DNA of 38,772 bases from an uncultured Pelagibacteraceae bacterium (GCA_902547315.1 CACCND010000009.1:1-38772), one strand, 5' to 3'. Shown: positions 25,875 through 35,636, counted from the first letter of the stretch. Numbers and translations: made by a program. Notes: a model not told the origin generated them from the sequence alone.

Positions 25875-25955
25875 TATGACATAATAATCTGAAAAATATA
25901 TATTAATCAAGCTATTTATCTGTTATTAAACTTTTAATTTATTAGAGTATTTTAT

Positions 25956-26837
25956 ATGGAAATAGCACCATTTGATAATCGAGAGGGTTTTATTTGGATG
26001 AATGGAGAGTTTATCAAATGGAATGATGCAAAATGCCATGTTATTACTCAGGGTCTTCACTATGCTAGTGCTGTGTTTGAAGGGGAAAGAGCCTATAAAG
26101 GGAAGATTTTTAAATCTGAAGAACACACAAAAAGGCTATTTAGATCAGCGGAAATTGTAGGCATAAAAATTCCTTATAGTCAGTCCCAAATTAATGAGGC
26201 CAAAGATGAACTCATTAAAAAAATGAATTTTGAAGATTGTTATGTTAGGCCAATTGCATGGAGAGGGTCTCAGCAAATGGGAATTTCAACTGCTAAATCT
26301 GATATTAATGTTGCAATTGCAGTGTGGAATGATTGGGCATCATATTTTAAGATCGAAGATCGAAAAGCTGGCCTACGATTAATAACTTCACCATGGAAAC
26401 GGCCATCACCTGATACGGCACCATGTGAAGCAAAAGCATCTGGTCCTTACGTTATTTGTACAATGTCAAAAGAATTTGCGGAGGAAAAAGGATACCATGA
26501 TGCCCTAATGTTGGACTATAGGGGCTATGTTGCTGAAGGTACTGGAGCAAATATTTTCTTTATTAAAGGAAAAGAAATTCATACTCCAATTCCTGATTGT
26601 TTTCTTAATGGTATAACTAGGCAAACTGTTATTGAAATGGTTAAAGAACAAGGCTTTAATATTACTGAGCGTCATATAAAGCCAGAAGAAATTAGTAATT
26701 TTGATGAGGCCTTTCTAACAGGCACCGCGGCAGAGATTACTCCAATTCAGTCTATTGACGATATTAAATTCAATACTGGTGACAATACCCAAAATTTTAA
26801 GTTTATGCAGGATTATCACGAAATCGTGAGATCTTAA
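25956..26837 (+). CDS. ilvE: Branched-chain amino acid aminotransferase
   Basis: Class IV PLP aminotransferase that makes or degrades Leu, Ile and Val. 293 aa. ITQGLHYASAVFEGERAY is the conserved N-terminal block, CEAKASGPYV carries the PLP lysine K160, and YVAEGTGANIFFIKG, with FLNGITRQTV, then EAFLTGTAAEITPI complete the family pattern. A D-amino-acid transaminase or ADC lyase is the alternative within the fold but fits less well. It lies 81 nt from the petP-like start and converges with pgsA at a distance of one base. Confidence 0.95.
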   Translation: MEIAPFDNREGFIWMNGEFIKWNDAKCHVITQGLHYASAVFEGERAYKGKIFKSEEHTKRLFRSAEIVGIKIPYSQSQINEAKDELIKKMNFEDCYVRPIAWRGSQQMGISTAKSDINVAIAVWNDWASYFKIEDRKAGLRLITSPWKRPSPDTAPCEAKASGPYVICTMSKEFAEEKGYHDALMLDYRGYVAEGTGANIFFIKGKEIHTPIPDCFLNGITRQTVIEMVKEQGFNITERHIKPEEISNFDEAFLTGTAAEITPIQSIDDIKFNTGDNTQNFKFMQDYHEIVRS

Positions 26838-26838
26838 C

Positions 26839-27381
26839 TTAAAATATACTTTTGTAGTATTGATAAGCGCTGATCAGCGTAATTATAGTTGACAGCCAGA
26901 ATAGATAAATACCTATGTTTAATAGAGGCTGCAAATCTAAGTAGATGTTTCCTATTAAGATCAAAAATAAACTTAAAATTTGAAAAGCAGTTTTATATTT
27001 TCCTAATATAGAAACATCTATTTTTTTTACTTCTGGTAAATTAGATGCATACTCTCTTAGACCAGAGATAAAAATTTCTCTAAATATTATTAAATAGGCT
27101 GGAATTAAATTTATCTCATTAATATAGTCATTGTAGATAAATGTAATTATTAAAAGTACGACAAATAGCTTATCTGCAATAGGATCTAACATTTTACCAA
27201 ATTCAGATGTACTATTCGTTTTTCTTGCAATTACCCCATCAAAATAATCTGACAATGCAATAACAATAAACAAAATAAGAATTGCCAAATTAAATGAGCT
27301 ATTACTATCTATGATTAAATATATTAATAATGGTAATAAAAAAATTCTTAGAAGAGTGAGAAAATTTGGTAACTTAGACAT
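26839..27381 (-). CDS. pgsA: CDP-diacylglycerol-glycerol-3-phosphate 3-phosphatidyltransferase
   Basis: Membrane enzyme that commits CDP-diacylglycerol to phosphatidylglycerol. 180 aa with several helices. The CDP-alcohol phosphotransferase motif D-G-x2-A-R-x8-G-x3-D-x3-D is seen in SDYFDGVIARKTNSTSEFGK followed by MLDPIADK. N-terminal LPNFLTLLRIFLLPL is typical. Its product phosphatidylglycerol is the substrate of Lgt, encoded 4.4 kb away. It overlaps the uvrC stop by one base and is last in the uvrB-to-pgsA run. Confidence 0.95.
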   Translation of the reverse strand: MSKLPNFLTLLRIFLLPLLIYLIIDSNSSFNLAILILFIVIALSDYFDGVIARKTNSTSEFGKMLDPIADKLFVVLLIITFIYNDYINEINLIPAYLIIFREIFISGLREYASNLPEVKKIDVSILGKYKTAFQILSLFLILIGNIYLDLQPLLNIGIYLFWLSTIITLISAYQYYKSIF

Positions 27382-29213
27382 TATCCATTAAAATATGCAT
27401 ATATTTTTTCTGAAAGCAACTTACTAATTCCTCTAACTTTCATCATATCCTGAGCTGAGGCATTTTTAATATTTTTAACTGATCCAAAATGATTTAAAAG
27501 TAATTTTCTTCTGCTTCGTCCTAAACCTTCTATTGGTTCTAATTCTGAGGCATGCATTTCCCTCTTTCTTTTCGCTTTATGTGCCCCGATTGCGTAGCGA
27601 TGTGACTCATCCCTAATTCTCTGAATAAAGAAAAAGGAGGGAGTATTTTTGTCGATAAAGTTTTTTTTATTTTTATATATTATTTGATCTAATGACTCTT
27701 TTCTTCCCTCACCCTTAAATATTGATATTAGTTCCATTTCATTTAAACCTTTAGTTTCTAAGATTTCTTTAGCTAAATCGTAGTGGCCTTTACCTCCATC
27801 AATAACCAATAAATCAGGCAATTTTTCATATTTCTTAGAATTTTTGATTGCTTCTTTTGAAAATCTTCTTTCAAGGACGTGTCTCATCATTCCGTAATCA
27901 TCACCGAGTTTTACTTTTGATGAGTCTATATTAAATTTTCTGTATGATTTTTTTTCAAACCCTTCTTCAGAGTAAACAATCATTGCACCAACTGCATTTT
28001 TGCCCGATAAATGACTGTTGTCATAGGCTTCAACTCTTTTTATTTTTTTAGTGATATTGAGTGCTTTTGAAAGTTGGCTCAGATTCTCTTTGTCAGAGTG
28101 AGACTGTGCAATGTGATTTTTAAGTGCTAGTTCTGAGTTTCTACTCGCATAATTCACTATATCTAATTTTTTTCCTTTTTTAGGAACAAAAAAAGATGTC
28201 TTGTAATTATAAATGGATTTAAGAGATGTTTCGATAAGAGACGAATTTTTTATAGGTAAGTTTAACAATACATTTTTTGGAGGGGAATATCTTGTATAGA
28301 AATCAATAATAAAACGCTCTAGGATCTCATAAGTTTCTACTTCATCACTGTGTTTTGGAAAATAAGATTTATTTCCCCAATTTTGACCTGATCTATAAAT
28401 AAATACTTGAACACATGATTTATTACCTTTTCTTGAAATTGAAATCACGTCAGTATTTTTTACATCGTAAAGATTTATGTTTTGCTGACTTTGAATCTGG
28501 GTTAGTGCAACTATCTTATCCCTATAGCTGGCTGCTTTTTCATAATTAAGACTTTTACTTTCTTCATCCATTTTAGAAGATAACTCCTCTTGTAAATTGC
28601 TATGTTGACCTGAAAGAAAGTGCTCAGCATTCTTAACACTTTGTAAATACTCTTTTTTACTTAATGTATAATCAACACAGGGACCACTGCACCTTTCAAT
28701 TTGATAAAGAAGACATGGTTTAGATCTATTTTGAAAAATAGTATCGTCGCACGACCTTAGTAGAAAAACTTTCTGTAATATTTTCAGAGTATAATTTAGT
28801 GAATTAATTGTTGCGAATGGACCAAAATATTTTCCTTTATATTTTTGTTTTCCTCTATGTTTTGAAATTTGTGGAAATTCTTGTTCATGATTAATAAAAA
28901 TATAAGGAAATGATTTATCATCTCGTAAAAGGATATTGAAAGGAGGTTTAAGTTTTTTTATTAAGTTTGCCTCAAGCAACAAAGCTTCTTTTTCTGTCTC
29001 AGTAATAATTACTTCAATATTTGATATTCTACTAACCATCCTTCTGATTCGATTTGAGAGATTGTTAGTGTTTAGATAGCTTTTAAGTCTATTTTGGAGA
29101 TTTTTTGCTTTGCCAACATACATAATCTCTTCTTTTTCATTAAGCATTTTATAAATACCGGAAGAAGAGGGGGATTGGTCAATTATTTCTTTAATATTCT
29201 CAAGATTATTCAT
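27381..29213 (-). CDS. uvrC: Excinuclease ABC subunit C
   Basis: Dual-incision nuclease of nucleotide excision repair. 610 aa, equal to E. coli UvrC. N-terminal GIY-YIG domain (GIYKMLNEKEEIMYVGKAKN, ~18-37) for the 3' cut; cysteine region CLLYQIERCSGPCVDYT; UvrB-binding UVR motif (MDEESKSLNYEKAASYRDKI); RNase H-like nuclease domain beginning RVEAYDNSHLSGKNAVGAMI with LLVIDGGKGH for the 5' cut; and C-terminal helix-hairpin-helix (IEGLGRSRRKLLLNHFGSV). It overlaps folB and pgsA by one base each. Confidence 0.98.
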   Translation of the reverse strand: MNNLENIKEIIDQSPSSSGIYKMLNEKEEIMYVGKAKNLQNRLKSYLNTNNLSNRIRRMVSRISNIEVIITETEKEALLLEANLIKKLKPPFNILLRDDKSFPYIFINHEQEFPQISKHRGKQKYKGKYFGPFATINSLNYTLKILQKVFLLRSCDDTIFQNRSKPCLLYQIERCSGPCVDYTLSKKEYLQSVKNAEHFLSGQHSNLQEELSSKMDEESKSLNYEKAASYRDKIVALTQIQSQQNINLYDVKNTDVISISRKGNKSCVQVFIYRSGQNWGNKSYFPKHSDEVETYEILERFIIDFYTRYSPPKNVLLNLPIKNSSLIETSLKSIYNYKTSFFVPKKGKKLDIVNYASRNSELALKNHIAQSHSDKENLSQLSKALNITKKIKRVEAYDNSHLSGKNAVGAMIVYSEEGFEKKSYRKFNIDSSKVKLGDDYGMMRHVLERRFSKEAIKNSKKYEKLPDLLVIDGGKGHYDLAKEILETKGLNEMELISIFKGEGRKESLDQIIYKNKKNFIDKNTPSFFFIQRIRDESHRYAIGAHKAKRKREMHASELEPIEGLGRSRRKLLLNHFGSVKNIKNASAQDMMKVRGISKLLSEKIYAYFNG

Positions 29214-29641
29214 TATTCAGAACGAGAGCGTTCAATTTCGATGCCTGCGCTTTCAGCTTCTTGAATTGCATCAAGTTTTTCAAGTCTTATCTTCATAGTT
29301 TGAATTCTTTTGTTTTTAAAACACTCCTGAAATATTTTTTCAGCAAGTTTTTCTAGTAAAATTGTATGACCAGATTTAATAATTTTTTTAATTTTTTTTG
29401 AAATCTGATTATAACAAACAACACTGTACAGTTTATCATCATTTATTTTTTTTGGATTTTTAACTTTAGCAATTATGTTTATACGGAGTGGTTGGCTCTT
29501 TATTTTCTCGTGTTTGTATACTCCAATGTTTGCATCGATCATAAAATCATTTAAAAAGATTAAATCGTATCCAGAATTTGGATTGATCAAATCTGTTTCT
29601 GACCTTAATTCACTTAATTTAAGAATATTCCTTGCTGTCAT
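29213..29641 (-). CDS. folB: Dihydroneopterin aldolase family protein
   Basis: Tunnelling-fold enzyme that cleaves or epimerises dihydroneopterin in folate synthesis. 142 aa, slightly long owing to an N-terminal ~25-residue extension before LIFLNDFMIDANIGVYKHEK. The active-site YNQISKKIKKIIKSG and LLEKLAEKIFQECF segments match FolB, and the C-terminal LEKLDAIQEAESAGIEIER completes the fold. It overlaps the FolM-like gene by 4 nt and uvrC by 1 nt, linking it to pterin metabolism. FolX (dihydroneopterin triphosphate epimerase) is the alternative within the fold. Confidence 0.88.
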   Translation of the reverse strand: MTARNILKLSELRSETDLINPNSGYDLIFLNDFMIDANIGVYKHEKIKSQPLRINIIAKVKNPKKINDDKLYSVVCYNQISKKIKKIIKSGHTILLEKLAEKIFQECFKNKRIQTMKIRLEKLDAIQEAESAGIEIERSRSE

Positions 29642-30360
29642 GATAAATGTTCCCCACCATCTACAGCTATAAATTGACCTGTAATTGATTTTGATTCAAG
29701 AAGAAATTTAACTGTTTTGGCAATCTCCTCAGGCGGAGAACCTATTTTAAGTAAAGTATTTTTGATCGATTGATCAAAATGTTTTTTTGATTGATGAATA
29801 TTTTTAAGTGTCGGACCTGGGCCAATCGCATTAACCCTAATGTTAGGAGCAAATGATTTTGCCATGATTGTAGTTGCAGATAGTAAAGCAGATTTTGAAA
29901 TGGAGTAGGAAAAGAACGATGTATCTGGATTGACTACATTTTGATCCAATATATTTATGATATGCCCTAAGCTCTTTTTTGGAAGTTGTTTATTAAATTC
30001 TTTAGATATGATTAGAGGGGCGTATAAGTTTATATTCATATGATCATACCAAAGTTTATCATTTAAATTTCCTATATTATCATTGATGAATAAGGAGGCA
30101 TTATTAACAATTGCATGTATTGGCCCAAAGAATTTTTTACTTCTTTTAATTATATCTTTAACATCAGATATTTTAGACAAATCGGTTTTCACTATTTCGC
30201 AATCGCGCCCGTGACCATTAATAATATTTTTCAACTCTCTGGCTGCTTTTGAAGACTTATTATAGTGTATTATAAAATTATAATTAGAATCTTTAAGAAA
30301 TAGTGCAATTGATCTACCAATTCTTTGGGAACCGCCTGTAATTAATATTGTTTTTTTCAT
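29638..30360 (-). CDS. Short-chain dehydrogenase, pteridine reductase / FolM-like
   Basis: SDR oxidoreductase, 240 aa. Cofactor motif TGGSQRIG (8-15) with the Arg that marks PTR1/FolM-type NADPH enzymes, NNAS at 86-89 and catalytic Y152/K156 in SYSISKSALL. The usual catalytic Ser position is Asp139 (INILDQ), as in trypanosomal PTR1 and E. coli FolM, and the C-terminus ITGQFIAVDGGEHLS parallels FolM. Likely reduces dihydromonapterin or dihydrofolate. The 4-nt overlap with folB supports a pterin role. Subfamily by motif only. Confidence 0.82.
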   Translation of the reverse strand: MKKTILITGGSQRIGRSIALFLKDSNYNFIIHYNKSSKAARELKNIINGHGRDCEIVKTDLSKISDVKDIIKRSKKFFGPIHAIVNNASLFINDNIGNLNDKLWYDHMNINLYAPLIISKEFNKQLPKKSLGHIINILDQNVVNPDTSFFSYSISKSALLSATTIMAKSFAPNIRVNAIGPGPTLKNIHQSKKHFDQSIKNTLLKIGSPPEEIAKTVKFLLESKSITGQFIAVDGGEHLS

Positions 30361-31292
30361 AATATAAAAGAATACCCAAGATATAAAAAATAACTAATCA
30401 AGAAAAAAGCAGAATGTATTTTTCTCATTTGAATTCTTAATATTGCCATAAGAGCTATCATCAAAGTTACTAATATTAAAATATATATGTGAAATACATC
30501 TATATTTTTTAGAGAATATTCAAGCCCTCTAAGTTGAACAATTATAACCCCTGGCAGGAAAACAAACAGTATGTTCATAATGTTGCTACCAATAACATTA
30601 CCAATACCTATAGAGCCCTTCTTTTTTAAGTAAGAAATAATAACAGTTATCAATTCAGGTAAGGATGTACCAATGGCCAGAACAAAAATACCTATTAGTA
30701 CCTCGTTGACTCCTAACATTTGAAAAATATTCAGTGAGCTGTCTAAAAAAATTTTCCCACCAATAAAAATGCCTATGAAGGCACTTAGTAAAATTAAATA
30801 AGTGTATCTTCCAAAAATTTTTTGTTCTTCATTTTGATCTGACGATTTATAATTACGAAGAAAATTGATAAAGAACAAAGTTAAAACTAAATAGCCGATT
30901 GTGTGAATGAGAGTGACTGTTTGGCTAACATAAAATAAGATCGCGAAGTATAAAGATATTAAAAGTAAGAAAATAATATCCTTAGTGCCCAATTTATCTA
31001 GATTAATTTTGAAAAAAAATGCTGAAGTTCCTAAAATTAGTAAAATATTTGCAATATTAGATCCTATAATATTTCCGGTAATGGCATCAGTAGCTGGAAC
31101 GATCTTTGTTGCAGCAAATAGAGTTATAACTAGTTCAGGTGCTGATGTACCAAACGCTACAATTGTTAAACCTATTAATACTGGGGATAAATTGAACTTT
31201 TTAGCAATTGCGTCAGCCGACTCAATCATTTTATCTGCACTGTATAAAAGAAGAGATAATCCTATTAACAGTATGCAGAAATCTATAAACAT
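30357..31292 (-). CDS. CaCA-family Na+/Ca2+ antiporter (YrbG-like)
   Basis: Inner-membrane cation exchanger, 311 aa with about ten helices arranged as two inverted repeats. Each repeat has the ion-binding alpha motif: FGTSAPELVI (~47-56) with GNIIGSNIANILLILG, and IGTSLPELIT (~200) with GNVIGSNIMNILFV. The acidic residues in both motifs are present. The E. coli relative YrbG has calcium/sodium exchange as its proposed role; potassium dependence is unknown. It overlaps the uvrB stop by one base (TAATG) and the FolM-like gene by 4 nt. Confidence 0.92.
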   Translation of the reverse strand: MFIDFCILLIGLSLLLYSADKMIESADAIAKKFNLSPVLIGLTIVAFGTSAPELVITLFAATKIVPATDAITGNIIGSNIANILLILGTSAFFFKINLDKLGTKDIIFLLLISLYFAILFYVSQTVTLIHTIGYLVLTLFFINFLRNYKSSDQNEEQKIFGRYTYLILLSAFIGIFIGGKIFLDSSLNIFQMLGVNEVLIGIFVLAIGTSLPELITVIISYLKKKGSIGIGNVIGSNIMNILFVFLPGVIIVQLRGLEYSLKNIDVFHIYILILVTLMIALMAILRIQMRKIHSAFFLISYFLYLGYSFIL

Positions 31293-33346
31293 TAAGTAAA
31301 GTACTTTCTTTTTTTCCTTTTATTTTTTTTATAAACTATATTGCTGTTGGATGGTAACTCTAATTCATTATTCTCAAGCCTTTTTATCTCATCTCTTAAC
31401 TTGGCAGCTTCTTCAAAATTGAGATCATCAGCAAAATCCATCATATTTTTCTTAAGTTCCTCAAGATGTTTTTTTAGATTATTTCCGACGAGATGTTTTT
31501 CTGTACTCTTCAAATCAACGTTTACACGATCATTTTCATAAATACTTTGAAGAATATCACTAATATCCCTCTTAATAGTTTCAGGTGTAATATTATTTTC
31601 TTTGTTGTATTTCTTTTGTATATCTCTTCTTCTGTCAGTCTCACTTATCGCTTTTTTTATACTTTCTGTTTCTTTATCAGCATACAGTATTACTCTTCCA
31701 TCCACATTCCTTGCTGCTCTACCGATTGTCTGCACCAATGACCTCTCCGATCTTAAGAAGCCTTCTTTATCAGCATCTAATATTGCGACTAAAGCACATT
31801 CAGGTATATCCAAACCTTCTCTAAGTAAATTGATACCCACTAATACGTCGAACAATCCCTTTCGTAGGTCGCGGATAATTTCAATTCTCTCTAATGTATC
31901 AATATCTGAATGCATATATTTCACTTTTATTCCGTTTTCATGCATATACTCTGACAAGTCCTCAGCCATGCGTTTAGTAAGTGTTGTCACTAATACTCGG
32001 TATTTAAGATCAATAATTTTTTTACATTCTGATATTAAATCTTCAACTTGAGTTTTCGCAGGCCTTATTTCAACCTCTGGATCAATCAACCCTGTTGGCC
32101 TTATTATTTGTTCAGTAAATACCCCTTGAGTTTTTTGCATTTCCCATGGTCCTGGAGTAGCAGAAATGAATAAACTTTGAGGGCGCATCATTTCCCATTC
32201 CTCAAACTTTAATGGTCTGTTATCTAAACAAGATGGTAATCTAAAGCCATATTCTGACAGTGTTGTTTTTCTGCTTCGGTCACCTTTATACATACCTTCT
32301 AATTGAGGTACTGTGACATGACTTTCATCAACAAAAAGGAGTGCATTGTCAGGCAAGTATTCAAAAAGTGTTGGAGGCGGTTCGCCCGGATTTCTTCCAG
32401 AGAGATATCTTGAATAATTCTCAATGCCTGGACAACTACCCGTTGCCTCAATCATTTCTAAATCAAACCTGGTTCTTTCTTCTATTCGTTGAGCCTCTAT
32501 TAATTTCTTTTCTTTTTTAAATTCAGGAATCCTTACTTCTAAGTCTTTTCGTATTTGCTTTATGGCAGTATCAAGTGTTGGCCTTGGAGTGACGTAGTGA
32601 CTGTTTGCATAAATTTTTATAGTTTCTAACTCAGCTGTCTTTTTTCCAGTCAATGGATCAAATTCACTAATCGACTCGAGATCATCTCCGAACAAAGATA
32701 ATTTCCACGCACGGTCTTCGTAATGGGATGGAAAAACCTCAATCAAGTCTCCACGCACTCTGAATGTGCCTCTATGAAAATCTGTGTCGTTTCGGTTATA
32801 TTGAAGCGTGATGAGTTTTTGAATAATTTCATTTCGTCCAATCTTTTGATTTTTTTCTAATCGAATAGTCATTGATCTATACGTTTCAACAGAACCTATT
32901 CCATAAATACATGAAACACTTGCAACAATTACAACATCTTTTCTCTCAAGTAAGGATTGAGTTGCTGAGTGTCTCATTCGATCGATTTGTTCATTTATCG
33001 ATGCTTCTTTTTCTATGTAAGTATTTGACCTCGGTACGTATGCTTCAGGTATATAATAGTCATAATAAGATACAAAATATTCAACAGCATTGTCTGGAAA
33101 GAATGACTTCATTTCTCCATACAATTGTGCTGCTAAAGTTTTATTTGGAGCAAGTATTAGAGTTGGCCTTTGAAGTTTTTCTATAATTTTAGCCATCGTG
33201 AAAGTTTTGCCTGATCCAGTTACTCCAAGCAAAACTTGTTCCATCTCATCGCCTTTAATGCTTTTAACAATCTCTTCAATTGCTTGAGGCTGATCTCCAG
33301 CAGGTTTGTATTCAGATGTGACTTTAAGAACTTCAGAATTTGGCAT
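31292..33346 (-). CDS. uvrB: Excinuclease ABC subunit B
   Basis: Damage-verifying helicase-like subunit of nucleotide excision repair. 684 aa. Walker A GVTGSGKT at 41-48, the beta-hairpin region with [20 protein letters not shown], Walker B-like [13 protein letters not shown], helicase motif V/VI around [20 protein letters not shown] and QTIGRAARN, and the C-terminal UVR motif [17 protein letters not shown] that binds UvrC. It is first of the uvrB-antiporter-FolM-folB-uvrC-pgsA run and divergent from the aspartate aminotransferase gene with 91 nt between. Confidence 0.98.
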   Translation of the reverse strand: MPNSEVLKVTSEYKPAGDQPQAIEEIVKSIKGDEMEQVLLGVTGSGKTFTMAKIIEKLQRPTLILAPNKTLAAQLYGEMKSFFPDNAVEYFVSYYDYYIPEAYVPRSNTYIEKEASINEQIDRMRHSATQSLLERKDVVIVASVSCIYGIGSVETYRSMTIRLEKNQKIGRNEIIQKLITLQYNRNDTDFHRGTFRVRGDLIEVFPSHYEDRAWKLSLFGDDLESISEFDPLTGKKTAELETIKIYANSHYVTPRPTLDTAIKQIRKDLEVRIPEFKKEKKLIEAQRIEERTRFDLEMIEATGSCPGIENYSRYLSGRNPGEPPPTLFEYLPDNALLFVDESHVTVPQLEGMYKGDRSRKTTLSEYGFRLPSCLDNRPLKFEEWEMMRPQSLFISATPGPWEMQKTQGVFTEQIIRPTGLIDPEVEIRPAKTQVEDLISECKKIIDLKYRVLVTTLTKRMAEDLSEYMHENGIKVKYMHSDIDTLERIEIIRDLRKGLFDVLVGINLLREGLDIPECALVAILDADKEGFLRSERSLVQTIGRAARNVDGRVILYADKETESIKKAISETDRRRDIQKKYNKENNITPETIKRDISDILQSIYENDRVNVDLKSTEKHLVGNNLKKHLEELKKNMMDFADDLNFEEAAKLRDEIKRLENNELELPSNSNIVYKKNKRKKRKYFT

Positions 33347-33437
33347 TAATTTATTAATTAGTTAGAATATAAATTGTGTATTAATCTAATTTAATATAAT
33401 AGCTGATTGTATAAATAACAAATTCTGGGGATAAGCA
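33347..33437. promoter_or_regulatory. Divergent uvrB/aspartate aminotransferase promoter region
   Basis: A 91-nt AT-rich region. A perfect TATAAT (33395-33400) on the plus strand is a good -10 candidate for the aminotransferase gene; a weak TTGTGT (33374-33379) with a 15-nt spacer is the only -35 option. CTGGGG (33425-33430) serves as Shine-Dalgarno for the GTG at 33438. No LexA-type box for uvrB was recognised. Confidence 0.4.
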
Positions 33438-34640
33438 GTGGTAGAACTATCACACAGTATAAAAAGAATTAAGCCATCGGCCACCATGGCAGTGACCCAA
33501 AAAGCTCGTGAATTAAAGGCTGCGGGAAAGGATATTATAGGGCTAGGAGCGGGTGAACCTGATTTTGATACTCCAGAAAATATTAAAAAAGCTGCCATTC
33601 AAGCAATAAACGGTGGAGATACCAAATATACCCCTGTTGATGGAACCCCAGAACTGAAGAAAGCAATCAAAGCAAAATTTAAAAGAGAAAATAATTTAGA
33701 TTACGAGCTTAATGAAATCTCTGTTGGTACAGGAGGAAAGCAAATTATTTTTAATGCATTTGCTGTCTCCTTAAATGAGTCAGATGAAGTAATTATTCCA
33801 GCTCCTTATTGGGTAACTTACCCTGATGTCGTTAATTATTTCAATGGAAAACCTATTTTCGTTCAATGTGGTGAAGAGTCAGGATTTAAAATAACCCCAC
33901 AACAACTTGAAAACACAATCAATCAATCAACCAAATGGTTTATTCTTAATTCACCATCAAATCCTACAGGTTCCTGTTATACAAAGAATGAACTTTTAGA
34001 ACTTGCAAATGTTTTGAAAAATTATCCACACGTGAACATAATGACAGACGATTTATATGAACATCTTATATACGATGATAATGAATTTCATACTTTTGCA
34101 AGCATTGCTCCAGAACTTAAAGAAAGAATATTAACATTGAACGGAGTTAGTAAGGCATATGCTATGACAGGCTGGAGAATTGGTTATGCGGGAGGAAATG
34201 CCAGCTTAATTAAAGCCATGGGCAAACTTCAGTCTCAATCAACAAGCAATCCAACATCTATCAGTCAAGCTGCAGCAGTTGAAGCCTTAAATGGAGATAA
34301 TTCATTCATTGCCGAAAGAGCCAAAGTATTTAAAGGAAGACGTGATTTTCTAATCAATGAATTTTCTAGTATGAATGGAATTACTTGTAGAGTACCTGAA
34401 GGTGCATTTTATGTTTTTCCATCATGTAAAGGAGTAATTGGTAAAGTTGATGAGTCGAATAACAAAATTACAAATGATGAAGAATTTACGACATCATTAT
34501 TAGAGCATGCAGGAGTTGCTGTTGTTCAAGGTTCAGCTTTTGGTTTGGAGGGCTATTTTAGAATTTCTTATGCAACTTCTGACGAAAACTTAAAAAATGC
34601 ATGCGTTCGAATGAGAGATTTTCTTAATAAATTAAGATAA
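33438..34640 (+). CDS. Aspartate aminotransferase, class I (subgroup Ib)
   Basis: PLP enzyme interconverting aspartate and oxaloacetate, possibly also arogenate/prephenate. 400 aa. IIGLGAGEPDFDTPENIK, YTPVDGTPELKKAI, ILNSPSNPTGSCYTK, NGVSKAYAMTGWRIGYAGG (Schiff-base Lys) and the C-terminal FRISYATSDENL are characteristic of the thermophile/rhizobial type Ib enzymes. The start is GTG at 33438 with GGGG 7 nt upstream. The 3' end overlaps the facing trxB by 9 nt. Confidence 0.93.
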   Translation: MVELSHSIKRIKPSATMAVTQKARELKAAGKDIIGLGAGEPDFDTPENIKKAAIQAINGGDTKYTPVDGTPELKKAIKAKFKRENNLDYELNEISVGTGGKQIIFNAFAVSLNESDEVIIPAPYWVTYPDVVNYFNGKPIFVQCGEESGFKITPQQLENTINQSTKWFILNSPSNPTGSCYTKNELLELANVLKNYPHVNIMTDDLYEHLIYDDNEFHTFASIAPELKERILTLNGVSKAYAMTGWRIGYAGGNASLIKAMGKLQSQSTSNPTSISQAAAVEALNGDNSFIAERAKVFKGRRDFLINEFSSMNGITCRVPEGAFYVFPSCKGVIGKVDESNNKITNDEEFTTSLLEHAGVAVVQGSAFGLEGYFRISYATSDENLKNACVRMRDFLNKLR

Positions 34641-35564
34641 TTCAGCTAGGTATTTTTCAGCCTCAAGCGCTGCCATACAACCCATACCAGCTGCTGTAAC
34701 CGCCTGACGATAAATTTTATCCTTTACATCTCCTGCTGCATATACGCCTTCAACGTTTGTAAGTGTTGAATCAGGTTTTGTAATTATATATCCATCTTCA
34801 TCCATCTCGACTTGGTCCCTAAAAATTTGAGTAGCTGGATCATGCCCTATAGCAACAAAGACACCGTCTAGCTCGATACTACTGGTTTCGTTAGTTTTTG
34901 TATTTTTAATGTTTATACTTTTTACATTTAGAGGATCGTCATCGCCAACTATTTCTTTTAGTTCGCTATCCCACACACATTCAACTTTTTCATTTTTAAA
35001 CAATCTATCTTGAAGAATTTTTTCAGCTCGAAGTTCATTACGCCTATGAACAAGGTAAACTTTAGATGCAAAGTTTGTTAAATATAAAGCTTCCTCAACA
35101 GCTGAATTACCACCGCCGATGACTGCTACCTTTTTTTCCTTAAAAAAGAAGCCATCACAAGTTGCACAAGCTGAAACGCCATATCCTTGAAATTTTTTTT
35201 CAGAGTCTAACCCAAGCCATCTTGCTTGAGCTCCAGTTGAGATAATTACTGAGTCGGCTGTATATTCAGTTCCCGACTCGCTAATAGCCTTAAATGGCTT
35301 ACATTTAAAGTCTACACTTTTTATAATGTCATTTATGATATTTGTTCCAACATTTTTTGCTTGTTCTTGCATTTGTTCCATTAACCATGGACCTTGTATT
35401 ACATCCCCGTACCCAGGATAATTTTCAACATCAGTTGTTATAGTAAGTTGCCCACCTGGTTGTAAACCTTGAACTAAAGTCGGCTCGAGCATTGCCCTTG
35501 CCGCATATATTGCAGCAGTATATCCTGCAGGACCTGAACCTATTATTAGAACTTTTGAATGCAT
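34632..35564 (-). CDS. trxB: Thioredoxin-disulfide reductase
   Basis: FAD- and NADPH-dependent reductase that keeps thioredoxin reduced. 310 aa. FAD motif GSGPAGYTAAIYAARA (9-24), the redox centre CATC at 133-136, NADPH motif GGGNSAVEEAL (150-160) and the C-terminal VYAAGDVKDKIYRQAVTAAG. All family residues are present. Its 3' end overlaps the aspartate aminotransferase gene by 9 nt. It is divergent from the ELM1-like gene by 72 nt, a region containing a TATAAT at 35573-35578. Confidence 0.97.
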   Translation of the reverse strand: MHSKVLIIGSGPAGYTAAIYAARAMLEPTLVQGLQPGGQLTITTDVENYPGYGDVIQGPWLMEQMQEQAKNVGTNIINDIIKSVDFKCKPFKAISESGTEYTADSVIISTGAQARWLGLDSEKKFQGYGVSACATCDGFFFKEKKVAVIGGGNSAVEEALYLTNFASKVYLVHRRNELRAEKILQDRLFKNEKVECVWDSELKEIVGDDDPLNVKSINIKNTKTNETSSIELDGVFVAIGHDPATQIFRDQVEMDEDGYIITKPDSTLTNVEGVYAAGDVKDKIYRQAVTAAGMGCMAALEAEKYLAELS

Positions 35565-35636
35565 TTAATTTTTATAATCTATATATTATCTTCTAGTAAT
35601 TAAAGAACTTTTGTATTCAACATAGATAGTTATTAT

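Noticed and set aside
33426..33434. DnaA-box-like TTATCCCCA on the minus strand before the aspartate aminotransferase gene
   Set aside because: One mismatch from consensus, alone, and overlapping the ribosome-binding site that already explains the GGGG.
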